Shown: positions 52,145 to 62,619, counted from the stretch's first letter. The stretch is 64,000 nt of DNA from Flavobacteriales bacterium (GCA_905339165.1 CAJPFH010000005.1:124001-188000), one strand, 5' to 3'. Numbers and translations: made by a program. Notes: generated by a model not told the origin, from the sequence alone.

Positions 52145-53550
52145 TTTACTTTTATTTCTTTTTCTTTTATCCAGGAATTGATAATCGTTGCCACAGCCCC
52201 ATCACCCGTAATATTTACTACCGTACGGCACATATCTAGGATACGATCTACCGGAAAAATAATAGCAATCCATGCCGGATTTAAGCCTACCGATTCCAAC
52301 ACAATAATTAACATAACCAAACCCGCACTTGGCACTGCTGCAGAACCAATAGAAGCTAATGTGGCGGTAAGCACAATGGTAAGTTGCTGAGCGATGTTTA
52401 ATTCTATTAAGTGCAACTGAGCTAAAAAAACAACCGCAACCGCCTGATACAAGCTGGTGCCGTCCATATTAACAGTAGCCCCAATAGGCAATACAAAACT
52501 GCTTATTTCTTTTTTTACTTTTAGATTTTGTTCCACACACTCAATGGTAACCGGCAATGTAGCCGCACTAGAACTTGTAGAAAAAGCTAAAAGTTGAGCA
52601 GGTGCCATTCCTCTTAAAAAACCTTTGAAACTTTGTCCCTTCGCAAAGAAATGAATGAGCAGAGGGTAAAATACAAATACCATAAAACACAAACCCACAA
52701 TTACCACCAACGAATAGCTTAATAGTCCTTTAAATATTTCTACTATTTTAAACACATCGTTTCCGGCCATTTTAGCTACTACTCCGGCTAAAAGAGCAAA
52801 CACAAAAAATGGAGCTGCCAACATTACCACATCTACCATTTTAAGAAAAATGAAGTTACCTGCGTTGCAAAAATCTATAATCGATTTTGCATTTTCTTTG
52901 CCCACTAATAACATACATATTCCAAAAAAAATGGCAAAAAAGATTATCTGAAGCATTAACCCATTGTCAGATAAAGAAAGTATTATATTCGAAGGCACCA
53001 TATCTACCAATGGCTGTAAAGGTCCTGAACTTTTTGTTTTTTGAGCAAGCTCCACTCTTGATGAAACAAAATCATCGGTTTGTTTTAAACCTTCGTTTCT
53101 TTTTACTTCTTCTACCCTGCTTTTATATTTTTGATTACACACAAAACAAATGGTATCGTTTTTACTTTTACCTGCTTTTGTAGCCCATAGTTCGTATGAA
53201 ATTCGGTTGTCTATACGAGTTGCATCGTCTATAGTTTTTCCCGGTTGAATAGCGTTTACCATTAACAAACCTACAGAAACAGAAAACACCGTAGTAATAA
53301 GGTAGATGGACAGCGTGCGAAAGCCAAGCTTTCCTAACACAGACAAATCGGATAAACCTGTAATGCCGCATATTATAGAGAAGAAAATAAGAGGAACGGC
53401 AATTAATTTTAAAAGATTAATAAAAATAGTGCCAAATGGGGCTATCCAATTATTTGTAAATTCGCTAAACCCTAACCAAGAGGATATAAAAGCCCACAGC
53501 ACCCCTATTACTAATCCTACCAGTATTTTTATGTGCAACGGAAATCTCAT
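52141..53550 (-). CDS. Dicarboxylate/amino-acid:cation symporter (DAACS)
   Basis: The 469-residue transporter shows DAACS motifs: LLKLIAVPLIFFSIICGITG, FSTSSSAATLPVTIECVEQ (the serine-rich hairpin), PIGATVNMDGTSLYQAVAVVF (NMDGT motif) and SAAVPSAGLVML. It takes up glutamate, aspartate or C4-dicarboxylates with Na+ or H+. Between helices 3 and 4 (about residues 105-185) an insertion of roughly 50 residues carries CFVCNQ (Cys135, Cys138) and a charged helix; this loop is longer than in E. coli GltP. The start is ATG 53550. Confidence 0.88.
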   Translation of the reverse strand: MRFPLHIKILVGLVIGVLWAFISSWLGFSEFTNNWIAPFGTIFINLLKLIAVPLIFFSIICGITGLSDLSVLGKLGFRTLSIYLITTVFSVSVGLLMVNAIQPGKTIDDATRIDNRISYELWATKAGKSKNDTICFVCNQKYKSRVEEVKRNEGLKQTDDFVSSRVELAQKTKSSGPLQPLVDMVPSNIILSLSDNGLMLQIIFFAIFFGICMLLVGKENAKSIIDFCNAGNFIFLKMVDVVMLAAPFFVFALLAGVVAKMAGNDVFKIVEIFKGLLSYSLVVIVGLCFMVFVFYPLLIHFFAKGQSFKGFLRGMAPAQLLAFSTSSSAATLPVTIECVEQNLKVKKEISSFVLPIGATVNMDGTSLYQAVAVVFLAQLHLIELNIAQQLTIVLTATLASIGSAAVPSAGLVMLIIVLESVGLNPAWIAIIFPVDRILDMCRTVVNITGDGAVATIINSWIKEKEIKVN

Positions 53551-53565
53551 TTCTTAGGTTTATAA

Positions 53566-53598
53566 ATAAAAAAGCCTTCCTTAATGAGGGAAGGCTTT
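53566..53598 (-). terminator. Terminator of the 53615 lipoprotein gene
   Basis: A 10-bp stem (AAAGCCTTCC at 53571-53580 with 53589-53598) closes an 8-base loop; on the minus strand it is followed by a T-run and lies 17 bases beyond the lipoprotein stop. Confidence 0.75.
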
Positions 53599-53614
53599 CC
53601 AAAAATATCTCTGC

Positions 53615-53995
53615 TTATTTTTTCTTGTATTTTAACTCGTTTCCGTCTTGGTCTATAAATTTCATACGTTTAGAAGTCAATTTTTCTATTGTCCAAAATT
53701 CATCAAGGTGTTGCAGATAAATCGTAGCATTTTTAATGAAATAGGATTTACCGCTCACATAACTCTCTTCGCCACGGGTAATATCATAAGTTCCATCTTC
53801 ATTAAAGGTAAAAGTTTGTTCTGCACTATTGTTCTTTCCCGAACGTTCTAAGCGAACCCCCTCTCCGGTTGAATAGCTTCCCTCCCATGTTCCAAGAATT
53901 TGGGTTACAATTTCATCATCACCCGGTACTTTTTTCTTACATGCCGAAAAGGATACAATTGAAACGGCCACCATAAACAGTATTCTCTTTATCAT
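53615..53995 (-). CDS. Small lipocalin-like lipoprotein
   Basis: The 126-residue protein has a lipoprotein signal (MIKRILFMVAVSIVSFSAC, Cys19), followed by ILGTWEGSYSTGEG, a G-x-W opening, and TFTFNEDGTYDITRGE, the usual beta-strand layout of small Bacteroidota lipocalin-like lipoproteins. Function is unknown. The start is probably the ATG ending at 53995; an ATG three codons upstream (54004) is possible. Confidence 0.65.
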   Translation of the reverse strand: MIKRILFMVAVSIVSFSACKKKVPGDDEIVTQILGTWEGSYSTGEGVRLERSGKNNSAEQTFTFNEDGTYDITRGEESYVSGKSYFIKNATIYLQHLDEFWTIEKLTSKRMKFIDQDGNELKYKKK

Positions 53996-54115
53996 AAAAA
54001 GCATAATTTTAAGCGACCAAAGTACAAAAAATATATTTAATAAAAAAACAAGGAATATTTTTTATAAAATAACCATTCTTGTTTTTTCTCGTAGAAGGCA
54101 TTCAAATATAGTTTT

Positions 54116-54526
54116 GTGGAAGATAAAATCTATACTCAATCGAAAAGTGAACTAGAAAACAAGTTGATTACAGCATACAACAATGTAATAGACACCTTAA
54201 TTTTATTTGCTATTGAGTATAAGGATAATCCAAAAGAATTAGCCAAAAATATAGAAATAGCTGAAAATGATTACTGGTCATACTTTCACTCAAACAATGT
54301 CAATTTTTTATTAGAAAACAACTGTTTAAATAAGCAACAAGCTGTTGAAATACTGGCATTACGCGAAAAAATTGCTCAATTATCTTCTGATCGATGGGAT
54401 GATTTTTCTATCAAATTCTCTGACGAATGGATTCAACTCAGAAAACAAGCGAATCAAATTCTTATTTCTTTAAAGGTTAGAAAAAGAAAATTAGACAAGC
54501 AATTCGAAATTCCACCTAAGAAATAA
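54116..54526 (+). CDS. Hypothetical helical protein
   Basis: The 136-residue frame is helical throughout, with many charged residues (ENKLITAYNNVIDTLILFA, LALREKIAQL, LKVRKRKLDKQFEI) and no signal peptide. I recognise no family. The GTG at 54116 is the only initiator near the frame's beginning, but the sequence TAGTTTTG (54109-54116), a -7 consensus match, overlaps it. Either the element is coincidental or translation starts further in, for example at the TTG near 54162. Confidence 0.5.
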   Translation: MEDKIYTQSKSELENKLITAYNNVIDTLILFAIEYKDNPKELAKNIEIAENDYWSYFHSNNVNFLLENNCLNKQQAVEILALREKIAQLSSDRWDDFSIKFSDEWIQLRKQANQILISLKVRKRKLDKQFEIPPKK

Positions 54527-54654
54527 TTGCAGATATCAGGATAATTAGGCTATCCATCGACCCTCCTTCAAATTTTAGTACTTTGTAGAGCCAACTCATT
54601 GGCAACTTTAAAAAAGTATAACTAATATTGCACATACTTAAAAAAGTAGAAATT

Positions 54655-56196
54655 ATGAAAGTTGGAATTCCGGCAGAAGTAACACCCAATGAATTACGAG
54701 TTGCTGCCACTCCCAAAACTGTTAAAAGATTAATAAAACAGGGCTTTGAAGTTCTTATTCAGAAAAATGCCGGAGCAAAAGCAAATTTTTCCGATAAAGA
54801 ATTTGAAGAAGCCGGAGCAAAAATAGTTCAAAGTGCCTCCGAAATTTATGGCCAATCCGATATTGTTTTAAAAGTATTAAAGCCCTCCAACGAAGAAGTA
54901 GATTTAATGAGAGAAGGCCTGGTTATGCTTAGCTATTTATGGCCTGCTCAACACCCCGAATTATTACAAAAACTAGCCGATAAAAAAGTGAACGCTATTG
55001 CAATGGATGCTATTCCTCGCATTTCCAGAGCTCAAAAAATGGATGTTTTATCTTCTATGGCCAACATTGCCGGATACCGTGCAGTAATAGAAGGAGCAAA
55101 TTATTACGGACGATTTTTAAACGGGCAAATTACAGCTGCCGGAAAAGTAGAACCAGCCAAAATCCTTGTAATTGGTGCAGGTGTAGCCGGTTTGGCTGCC
55201 ATTGGAGTGGCTAACTCACTGGGTGCAATTGTAAGGGCTTTTGATACTAGAAAAGAAGTAGCAGAGCAAATAGAATCTATGGGCGCCCAGTTTCTTACCG
55301 TAGAAATAGATGAAGATGGAGCCACCTCTTCCGGCTACTCTAAAGAAATGAGTAAAGAATTTATAGAAGCCGAAATGAAATTATTTGCCGAACAAGCAGC
55401 CGAAGTTAATATTATTATTACTACCGCCCAAATTCCGGGAAAAGATGCTCCGAAACTTATTTTAGATTATCATGTAGCTGCCATGAAACCAGGCTCGGTA
55501 ATTGTAGATTTGGCCGCCTCCAGCGGAGGAAATTGCGTTCTAACCAAACCTAATGAAATTTATACAACCGATAATGGAGTTACGATTGTCGGCAAATTAA
55601 ACCAATTACCCAATCAGGCCTCACAACTTTACGGAAACAACTTGTGCCACTTGTTAGATGATATGGGTAAAGCCGAAAAGTTTAACATCAATATGGAAGA
55701 CGATGTTATTTCGAGAGCAATGGTTACCTACAATGGAGCCATCAACTGGCCACCCAAGCCACTTCCGGTAAGCCCACAAAAACCAAAAACCACTAAACAA
55801 GAACTCAGTTCCGAAGAAATAAAAATGGCAGAAGCCGAAAAAGCAAAAAAAACAACCCTTTCCATGCTGATTAAGCTAGCCCTTATTGGTTTATTTTTAT
55901 ACCTCTTAGGGTTATTTGCCCCCGGTGAATTTATGCAACATTTTACCGTATTTGTATTAGCCGTTTTTGTGGGTTGGCAAGTAATATGGAATGTTTCGCA
56001 CTCCTTACACACCCCCTTAATGGCGGTTACAAATGCCATCAGCGGTATCATCATTGTTGGAGGGTTACTTCAAACCACCGATGATTTATCAAATCCAATG
56101 ACCCTCTTGGCATTTATTGCCATTTTAGTAGCCAGCATCAATATTGTTGGCGGATTCTTAGTTACTCACAGAATGTTGAAAATGTTTAAAAAATAG
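54655..56196 (+). CDS. pntA: NAD(P) transhydrogenase subunit alpha
   Basis: The 513-residue protein matches full-length PntA: a Rossmann pair in the N-terminal part ([38 protein letters not shown] near 170; [13 protein letters not shown]) forms the NAD(H)-binding domain I, and four hydrophobic helices (about 405-513: [33 protein letters not shown]) form the membrane part. With PntB it couples hydride transfer between NADH and NADP+ to proton translocation, supplying NADPH. The start is ATG 54655; an upstream in-frame TTG (54628) would add an unneeded nine residues. pntB follows after 5 bases. Confidence 0.95.
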   Translation: MKVGIPAEVTPNELRVAATPKTVKRLIKQGFEVLIQKNAGAKANFSDKEFEEAGAKIVQSASEIYGQSDIVLKVLKPSNEEVDLMREGLVMLSYLWPAQHPELLQKLADKKVNAIAMDAIPRISRAQKMDVLSSMANIAGYRAVIEGANYYGRFLNGQITAAGKVEPAKILVIGAGVAGLAAIGVANSLGAIVRAFDTRKEVAEQIESMGAQFLTVEIDEDGATSSGYSKEMSKEFIEAEMKLFAEQAAEVNIIITTAQIPGKDAPKLILDYHVAAMKPGSVIVDLAASSGGNCVLTKPNEIYTTDNGVTIVGKLNQLPNQASQLYGNNLCHLLDDMGKAEKFNINMEDDVISRAMVTYNGAINWPPKPLPVSPQKPKTTKQELSSEEIKMAEAEKAKKTTLSMLIKLALIGLFLYLLGLFAPGEFMQHFTVFVLAVFVGWQVIWNVSHSLHTPLMAVTNAISGIIIVGGLLQTTDDLSNPMTLLAFIAILVASINIVGGFLVTHRMLKMFKK

Positions 56197-56201
56197 AACG
56201 T

Positions 56202-57596
56202 ATGATAGTAAAGGAAATTCAGATAGCGGCATATTTATTTGCAAGTATTTTATTCATACTTAGTTTAGGGGGTCTATCCTCTCAGGAGTCGGCAAAACGC
56301 GGTGTATTTTATGGAATAGTAGGAATGTTTATTGCCATTATAGCCACCGTTCTTGGAAAAGAAGTGGCAGGCCACATTTACATTATTGCCGCAATTGCAG
56401 TGGCCTCTGTCATCGGAATTTTACTCGCAAGGAAAGTAGAAATGACCTCTATGCCCCAGCTGGTAGCTATTCTGCATAGCTTTGTAGGTTTAGCGGCTGT
56501 TTTAGTGGGCTTTGGTTCTTACCTCGATCCTTCCACCCAAACCATTACAGGAGCAGAACATACTATTCATTTAGTAGAAGTTTACATTGGAATTTTTATT
56601 GGAGCCATTACCTTTACAGGTTCTATTATTGCGTGGGGAAAATTGGAAGGTAAAATAAGAAGCAAACCTCTTTTATATCCGGGACGCCATGCGGTAAATG
56701 TAATACTTGCTATTGTTTGTGTGGTAATGGGTATATTATTTACAACGGCTACAGCAAGCGAGGGTATGATTTATTTGTACATTATGACCGCGATAGCATG
56801 CTTTATTGGTATTATGTTAGTAATGGCAATAGGCGGAGCTGATATGCCGGTAGTGGTTTCAATGCTAAATTCATATTCGGGTTGGGCTGCTTCGGCAGCC
56901 GGTTTTATGCTAGGTAACGATTTACTTATTGTTACAGGAGCCTTGGTAGGAAGTTCTGGAGCTATTCTTTCCATTATAATGTGTAAGGCTATGAATCGCT
57001 CTTTTCTCTCTGTTATTTTTGGAGGATTTGGCGATGTGGCCGTTGGAACAGCACAGGCAATAGAGGGTGAAGTAACTTCTTTAGATCACGAAGCTGTTGC
57101 CGGTTTATTAAAAGAAGCCAAATCTATTGTTATTGTGCCAGGGTACGGAATGGCTGTGGCTAAAGCACAATACCCTATTTACGAAATGGTGCAATGCTTG
57201 AGAAAAGATGGAAAACTAGTACGTTTTGCTATTCATCCGGTAGCCGGTCGTTTGCCAGGACACATGAATGTGTTGCTGGCAGAAGCCAATGTACCCTACG
57301 ATATTGTGTTAGAGATGGACGAAATTAACGAAGATATGCCCGACACAGATGTAGTAATGGTTATAGGAGCCAATGATGTAGTAAACCCGGGTGCCCAAGA
57401 CGACCCAAGCAGCCCTATTTATGGTATGCCTGTTATTGAGGCATGGAAAGCTCAAACAGTGATTGTTATGAAACGCTCTATGGCAGTAGGATATGCCGGT
57501 GTAGAAAATCCTCTATTTTATAAACCAAATACCGAGATGCTTTATGGTGACGCAAAAGAAAGCGTTGAAAAAATACTCGGACACATAAAAAAATAA
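56202..57596 (+). CDS. pntB: NAD(P) transhydrogenase subunit beta
   Basis: The 464-residue protein has about eight N-terminal helices (including [18 protein letters not shown] and [20 protein letters not shown]) and a C-terminal NADP(H)-binding domain III ([71 protein letters not shown]). All motifs of a proton-translocating transhydrogenase are intact. It forms a two-gene operon with pntA and is closed by a terminator shared with the convergent ppx-like gene. Confidence 0.96.
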   Translation: MIVKEIQIAAYLFASILFILSLGGLSSQESAKRGVFYGIVGMFIAIIATVLGKEVAGHIYIIAAIAVASVIGILLARKVEMTSMPQLVAILHSFVGLAAVLVGFGSYLDPSTQTITGAEHTIHLVEVYIGIFIGAITFTGSIIAWGKLEGKIRSKPLLYPGRHAVNVILAIVCVVMGILFTTATASEGMIYLYIMTAIACFIGIMLVMAIGGADMPVVVSMLNSYSGWAASAAGFMLGNDLLIVTGALVGSSGAILSIIMCKAMNRSFLSVIFGGFGDVAVGTAQAIEGEVTSLDHEAVAGLLKEAKSIVIVPGYGMAVAKAQYPIYEMVQCLRKDGKLVRFAIHPVAGRLPGHMNVLLAEANVPYDIVLEMDEINEDMPDTDVVMVIGANDVVNPGAQDDPSSPIYGMPVIEAWKAQTVIVMKRSMAVGYAGVENPLFYKPNTEMLYGDAKESVEKILGHIKK

Positions 57597-57612
57597 TGGC
57601 AATAGAAGTTGA

Positions 57613-57642
57613 CAAAAAAGGAGCACTACGCTCCTTTTTTTT
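57613..57642. terminator. Bidirectional terminator between pntB and the Ppx/GppA gene
   Basis: An 11-bp stem (AAAAAAGGAGC with GCTCCTTTTTT) and a 5-base loop, followed by T-runs in both directions. It overlaps the last codons of the minus-strand Ppx/GppA gene (stop at 57626). Confidence 0.75.
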
Positions 57643-58513
57643 GTTGTTCCTGCCACAGGTTATAGATGATTCCATCGGCCAACCCCAACTTTGGCACAAA
57701 AAAGTTTTTAATTTCTGCCCATTTTGCAACTGCTAAATAAATGTTACATGCTGGCACAATCACATCTGCCCTGTCTTCTCTCATGCCTAATTTCTTTATT
57801 CTTTCTTCTACCGAAAATTTTTCCAAATAATCGCACTTTTCTTTCAGTTGTTTTACCGATAACAAAGCATAATCTTTCAGATTGCACATTTTATATATTT
57901 TATTAATGTTGCCTCCGGTTGCAATAGCCATATCAGGTTTATATTTTTTCTTAATCTGCTTCAGCCATTCTTCCATTTCAATGCAGGTTTCTTTGGTTAC
58001 CAAATCGTTTTTTAAACGTACACTGCCTATATTAAAAGAATATGAGTCTTCAATTTTTCCCTTGTTAAAAAGAGTAATTTCGGTACTTCCTCCACCTACA
58101 TCAACATATAAATAACAGCCTTTTTCATCTATTTCTTCAGCTACATGGGTAGAATAAATCAATTCGGCTTCTAATTTTCCATTTATTATTTCAATTTTTA
58201 TTCCTGTACTGCTTTTAATTTTATCAATAATTTCTTCTCCGTTTAAAGCTTCTCTCATAGCCGAAGTAGCACATGCCCTATAAGATACCACATTATAAAC
58301 CTCACACAAATTTTTAAATGAAACAAAAGCTTTTTCGAGTTTAACGGCCATTTCTTCAGAAATACTTTTTCGACTAAAGGCATCTTCTCCTAATCGCAGA
58401 GGAAGACGAATTAGAGTAATTTTTTTCAATAAAGGTTTGTTCTTTACAGTGTACACTTCGCTAAAAAGCAAACGTACCGCATTAGAACCTATATCTACAG
58501 CAGCAAACCTCAT
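57626..58513 (-). CDS. Ppx/GppA-family phosphatase
   Basis: The 295-residue protein is an actin-fold exopolyphosphatase/guanosine pentaphosphatase core: AAVDIGSNAVRLLFSE (phosphate 1), YVDVGGGSTEITLFNKG (phosphate 2) and MAIATGGNINKI (adenosine-like loop). It lacks the C-terminal HD domains of E. coli Ppx, as is usual for the short Bacteroidota form. It hydrolyses polyphosphate or pppGpp; which one cannot be decided. A TTACTTTC -7-like element precedes its start on the minus strand. Confidence 0.88.
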   Translation of the reverse strand: MRFAAVDIGSNAVRLLFSEVYTVKNKPLLKKITLIRLPLRLGEDAFSRKSISEEMAVKLEKAFVSFKNLCEVYNVVSYRACATSAMREALNGEEIIDKIKSSTGIKIEIINGKLEAELIYSTHVAEEIDEKGCYLYVDVGGGSTEITLFNKGKIEDSYSFNIGSVRLKNDLVTKETCIEMEEWLKQIKKKYKPDMAIATGGNINKIYKMCNLKDYALLSVKQLKEKCDYLEKFSVEERIKKLGMREDRADVIVPACNIYLAVAKWAEIKNFFVPKLGLADGIIYNLWQEQQKKGA

Positions 58514-58708
58514 AACATCATTTTAACTGTACGAAAGTAATGGTGTTGTTTTGTTTATTGGTAATTGTCTTTTTAAAGTTATGAGCAAAATTTATTTTAA
58601 TGTTAACAATAAATTTTATGCATTTATTTTTAACCCCGCTAACTTGTTTCGTTATTATGTAAAAAGCTATTGATTACTTTGCAGCATCAATTAAATTTAC
58701 TCTTAATA

Positions 58709-59887
58709 ATGAATTATTCAAAAGTTGTATTGCACTGTAAAAAAGAATCGTCTGTACTCCGAAAGCACCCATGGATATTTTCCGGAGCTATAAAAAAAAT
58801 TGAAGTAGATAGTGAAATCAATGACGGAGATATTGTTGAGGTGTATTCAGATAAGGGGCAATACCTTGCTACCGGCCACTTTTACTCGGGCAGTATTGCC
58901 GTTAGAATTTTTTCTTTTACTCAGTCGGTTATTCATTATCCTTTTTGGAAACAAAAAATACTAAAAGCATACGAATTAAGGAAATTAGTAGGTTTAACCC
59001 ATAGTTCTGTTACTAATGTGTATCGCTTAGTTTATGCCGAAGCTGATGAATTACCAGGATTAATAATTGATTTTTATAATGGAACGGCCGTAATTCAATG
59101 TCACGCACTGGGCATGCACAGGCACGTTGCTGAGTTTGCCGAAATTTTAAAAGAAATATACGGAGAAAAATTAACCGCTGTTTTCGATAAGAGTGCGGAA
59201 ACATTACACTCTAAACAAAGCAACACCTCCAACGCATACCTTTTTGGAAACAAATCGGAAAACTATGTTACCGAAAACAATTTAAAATTTTATGTAGACT
59301 GGGAAAAAGGCCAAAAAACAGGCTTTTTTATTGATCAACGAGACCATAGAAATCTGTTAAAGCAATACGCCTTTGAAAAAAAAATTCTGAATACTTTTTG
59401 TTATTCGGGAGGCTTTTCGGTATATGCTCTCAGTGCAGGAGCCTCTGAAGTACACTCAGTGGATAGCTCTGCTACAGCCATAGAATTAACCAACCGCAAT
59501 ATTGAGCTAAACGGTTTGTCTAATCATATTTCGTACACAGAAGACACGCTTCGTTTTTTAAAAAATTCGAGCCAATACGATATCGTTGTGCTAGACCCTC
59601 CTGCCTTTGCAAAAAACATAAAAAGTAAACATAATGCCATACAAGGGTACAAACGATTAAATATCGCAGGTATAGAAAAAGCGAAATCCAAAGGATTGTT
59701 ATTCACTTTTTCATGTTCTCAAATTATTGACATGCCTCTTTTTAAAGGTATTGTTACTTCGGCTGCCATTGAATCCGGAAGAAATATAAAAATTATACAC
59801 CATCTGCACCAACCTAAAGACCATCCTACTTCTATATTTCACCCGGAGGGTTCCTATTTAAAAGGACTGGTTCTGTATATCGAATAA
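58709..59887 (+). CDS. Class I rRNA large-subunit methyltransferase (RlmI-like)
   Basis: The 392-residue protein has an N-terminal PUA domain (RKHPWIFSGAIKKIE, about 1-75), a central EEHEE-type region and a C-terminal Rossmann methyltransferase domain (ILNTFCYSGGFSVYALSAGA, SVDSSATAIELTNRNIELNG, DIVVLDPPAFAKN). This is the RlmI/YccW layout, whose members methylate 23S rRNA C1962 at position 5. The DPPAF segment holds the catalytic motif IV. The start is ATG 58709; earlier in-frame codons only add a hydrophobic tail not seen in the family. Confidence 0.88.
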   Translation: MNYSKVVLHCKKESSVLRKHPWIFSGAIKKIEVDSEINDGDIVEVYSDKGQYLATGHFYSGSIAVRIFSFTQSVIHYPFWKQKILKAYELRKLVGLTHSSVTNVYRLVYAEADELPGLIIDFYNGTAVIQCHALGMHRHVAEFAEILKEIYGEKLTAVFDKSAETLHSKQSNTSNAYLFGNKSENYVTENNLKFYVDWEKGQKTGFFIDQRDHRNLLKQYAFEKKILNTFCYSGGFSVYALSAGASEVHSVDSSATAIELTNRNIELNGLSNHISYTEDTLRFLKNSSQYDIVVLDPPAFAKNIKSKHNAIQGYKRLNIAGIEKAKSKGLLFTFSCSQIIDMPLFKGIVTSAAIESGRNIKIIHHLHQPKDHPTSIFHPEGSYLKGLVLYIE

Positions 59888-59892
59888 ATTTT

Positions 59893-61239
59893 GTGTTAAA
59901 CAGTAAACAAGACATATCGTATTCAAATATATTTCGCATTGCACTTCCTATCGTTATCAGTGGTTTTTCTACGGCTATACTACAAATTACCGATACCGCG
60001 TTTTTAGGCAGAGTAAGCGAAGCTTCAATAGGTGCTGTTGGAAATGCGGGTTTATTGTACTTTGTGCTTACCCATTTGGGCATGGGTTTAGGAACCGGAA
60101 CACAAATTATTATAGGTAGGAGAAACGGAGAAAGAAAATATAATAAAATTGGACCGTTGGTACACCACACATGGTATATGCTAATTCCTCTTTCTCTTAT
60201 CTTTTTTCTGGTCATTAAAAATTTCTCTGCTGCTTTTTTTTCAAAAATCATACACTCTGAATCTATTTTAGAGATTTCAAACGATTTTATGCAGTATAGA
60301 GTATTCGGGTTATTTTTTACATATACAAATGTGGCTTTTATGGCCTTTTACATTGGCACCACAAAAACTAAAATTTTATCTTTTAGCACACCGCTTACCG
60401 TATTACTTAATATATTTTTAGATTATGTGCTTATTTTCGGCAAATGGGGATTTCCGGAAATGGGTGTAAAAGGAGCCGCCCTTGCCTCTGTGGCATCTGA
60501 AGCATTCTCTACCGCTTTGTTTCTTATCTATACCTTTCTATTTGTTAAAGCAAAAGAGTACCAATTATTTACTTTTAAAATAAATTCGCTTTCACCGTAT
60601 ATTTTATTTCGAATTATTAAAACAGGAGGCCCAATAATGGTACAGAGTTTTATTTCTCTGGCTTCGTGGTATGCTTTTTTTAGCATCGTAGAACATTTGG
60701 GAGAAAGAGCGTTGGCTGTTTCCCATATTATTCGCAGTATTTATATGTTTGCCATGATTCCTATATTCGGTATGGCTGTTTGCACTAATACTCTTACCAG
60801 TAATTTAATTGGTCAGAATGAAACACAACATATATTAAAACTTATTAATAGAACCGTTACTATATCTTTTATTTGGAATATTATAATGCTATTTATTAAC
60901 GTGCTCTTTACTACCGAAATTTTATCTTTTTTTACAACCGATACAGACTTAGTAAATGCATCGGTAAAGACATTATATATTATCAGTGCCTCCATGTTTC
61001 TTTTTTCTTTTGCTATGATGCACTTTAATGCTATTACCGGCACCGGAAAAACGCTTCATTCATTAGCCATAGAGGCTATAAGCATTTTTGTATATTTGCT
61101 CTTTACCTATTATTTTGTTGAAATATTAAAAAGCAGCGTTGAAATGGCATGGAGTGCAGAGTTTGTATACTTTACTGTATTTGGCATTTTATCGGCAGGG
61201 TATATTCGCAGAAAAAAATGGAAAACAGCTCAACTATAG
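59893..61239 (+). CDS. MATE-family efflux transporter
   Basis: The 448-residue protein has twelve helices in two MatE repeats: IFRIALPIVISGFSTAILQI with TDTAFLGRVSEASIGAVG, and IIKTGGPIMVQSFISLASW with EHLGERALAVSHI. It exports drugs or metabolites with Na+ or H+ as counter-ion; the substrate cannot be told. It begins at GTG 59893, 5 bases after the methyltransferase stop, and ends 4 bases before fmt. Confidence 0.88.
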   Translation: MLNSKQDISYSNIFRIALPIVISGFSTAILQITDTAFLGRVSEASIGAVGNAGLLYFVLTHLGMGLGTGTQIIIGRRNGERKYNKIGPLVHHTWYMLIPLSLIFFLVIKNFSAAFFSKIIHSESILEISNDFMQYRVFGLFFTYTNVAFMAFYIGTTKTKILSFSTPLTVLLNIFLDYVLIFGKWGFPEMGVKGAALASVASEAFSTALFLIYTFLFVKAKEYQLFTFKINSLSPYILFRIIKTGGPIMVQSFISLASWYAFFSIVEHLGERALAVSHIIRSIYMFAMIPIFGMAVCTNTLTSNLIGQNETQHILKLINRTVTISFIWNIIMLFINVLFTTEILSFFTTDTDLVNASVKTLYIISASMFLFSFAMMHFNAITGTGKTLHSLAIEAISIFVYLLFTYYFVEILKSSVEMAWSAEFVYFTVFGILSAGYIRRKKWKTAQL

Positions 61240-61243
61240 GAGA

Positions 61244-62215
61244 ATGAATAAACCAATGCGTATTATATTTATGGGCACACCGGAATTTGCGGTGGAATCT
61301 CTAAAAAAATTAATCAAAAATCATTGTAATATAGTAGCCGTAGTTACCGCTCCTGACAAGCCTGCAGGAAGAGGATATAAACTTACCCCTTCGGCAGTAA
61401 AAAAATATGCACAAGAAATTAATCTGAAAATATTACAACCCACTCATTTAAAAGATTTAAAATTTATAGATGAGTTAAAAGAACTTGAAGCCGATTTACA
61501 AATTGTAGTAGCCTTCCGGATGTTGCCGGAAGTAGTATGGGCAATGCCCCCATTAGGCACTTTTAACCTACACGCTTCTCTTCTTCCGCAGTACCGTGGG
61601 GCAGCCCCCATAAATTGGGCTATTATTAATGGCGAAAAAGAAACCGGGCTTACTACTTTTTTCTTACAGCACGAAATCGATACCGGAAAAATTATTCTTC
61701 AACAAAAAGTACCCATTCTGGCCAATGAAACTGCGGGCGATTTACACGATAAATTAAAAATTATTGGAGCAAACTTAGTGTTGGAAACAGTAAAACAAAT
61801 AGAATCAGGAAAAATAAATCCCATTAATCAAAAAAATATATTGTTAAATGCCGAATTGAAAATAGCCCCTAAAATTTTTAAAGAAAATTGTAAAATAAAT
61901 TGGACACTCTCTGCAGAAAAAATAAATAACCTAATAAGAGGTTTAAGCCCCTTTCCGGGAGCCTTTACATTACTAAAGGAAAACCATTCCGGTACAATTG
62001 TTCTGCTTAAAATATATAAAGCTGTTTTTTCTTTACCCCCAACCCCTTCTCCGGTTGGCAAAATAGAAACCGATAATAAATCTTATTTACATATCTATTC
62101 CTCCCTCGGATACATTCAAATTGAAGAACTTCAGTTAGAAGGAAAAAAACGATTATCGGTTAAAGAATTTTTAAAAGGAACAGATTTTTCGAAATACTCA
62201 ATAATAAACGAATGA
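61244..62215 (+). CDS. fmt: Methionyl-tRNA formyltransferase
   Basis: The 323-residue protein has the formyl-transferase core (RIIFMGTPEFAVESLKKL; the catalytic segment NLHASLLPQYRGAAPINWAI with Asn, His and later Asp in HEIDTGKIILQ) and the C-terminal OB-like domain (INNLIRGLSPFPGAFTLL). It formylates initiator Met-tRNA. An AGGAG lies directly before ATG 61244, unusual in this window; ATG 61256, closer to the conserved RIIFMGTPEF, is the alternative start. Its stop overlaps the cupin start. Confidence 0.95.
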   Translation: MNKPMRIIFMGTPEFAVESLKKLIKNHCNIVAVVTAPDKPAGRGYKLTPSAVKKYAQEINLKILQPTHLKDLKFIDELKELEADLQIVVAFRMLPEVVWAMPPLGTFNLHASLLPQYRGAAPINWAIINGEKETGLTTFFLQHEIDTGKIILQQKVPILANETAGDLHDKLKIIGANLVLETVKQIESGKINPINQKNILLNAELKIAPKIFKENCKINWTLSAEKINNLIRGLSPFPGAFTLLKENHSGTIVLLKIYKAVFSLPPTPSPVGKIETDNKSYLHIYSSLGYIQIEELQLEGKKRLSVKEFLKGTDFSKYSIINE

Positions 62216-62619
62216 TGATACCTCGTTATTATACTCTTTTGCTATTCATTTATATCCTTTCGGGTAACATGATGGCACAAAATAAAGCCAATATCTATAC
62301 CCTAACTCCACCAAAAGAATTTGAAAATATTCTAATCGAAAAACTTTTTAGCGACTCCCTTTCTTCCTCTTTTATTATTTGGATTAAAAAAGAGGTAAAG
62401 CCTCACAAACACCTTTTCCACACCGAAAATATTTTGGTGTTAGAAGGTTCTGCCGAAATGAATATTGAAGGAATTACACATATATTAAATGAGGGTTCTT
62501 TTCTTATCATTCCTCCTCACCATGTTCATAGCGTAAAAACCACATCAAAAATTCCGTTAAAAGTATTGTCCATACAGTCGCCAGAATTTGACGGTACAGA
62601 CAGAGTACAGATAGAATAA
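62212..62619 (+). CDS. Exported cupin-domain protein
   Basis: The 135-residue protein has a short signal peptide (YYTLLLFIYILSGNMMAQ) and a single cupin: EVKPHKHLFHTENILVLEG (His residues of motif 1) and GSFLIIPPHHVHSVKTT (motif 2). The His set could bind a metal. It begins in ATGATG 4 bases inside the fmt stop, so the two are co-transcribed. Function is unknown. Confidence 0.8.
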   Translation: MMIPRYYTLLLFIYILSGNMMAQNKANIYTLTPPKEFENILIEKLFSDSLSSSFIIWIKKEVKPHKHLFHTENILVLEGSAEMNIEGITHILNEGSFLIIPPHHVHSVKTTSKIPLKVLSIQSPEFDGTDRVQIE

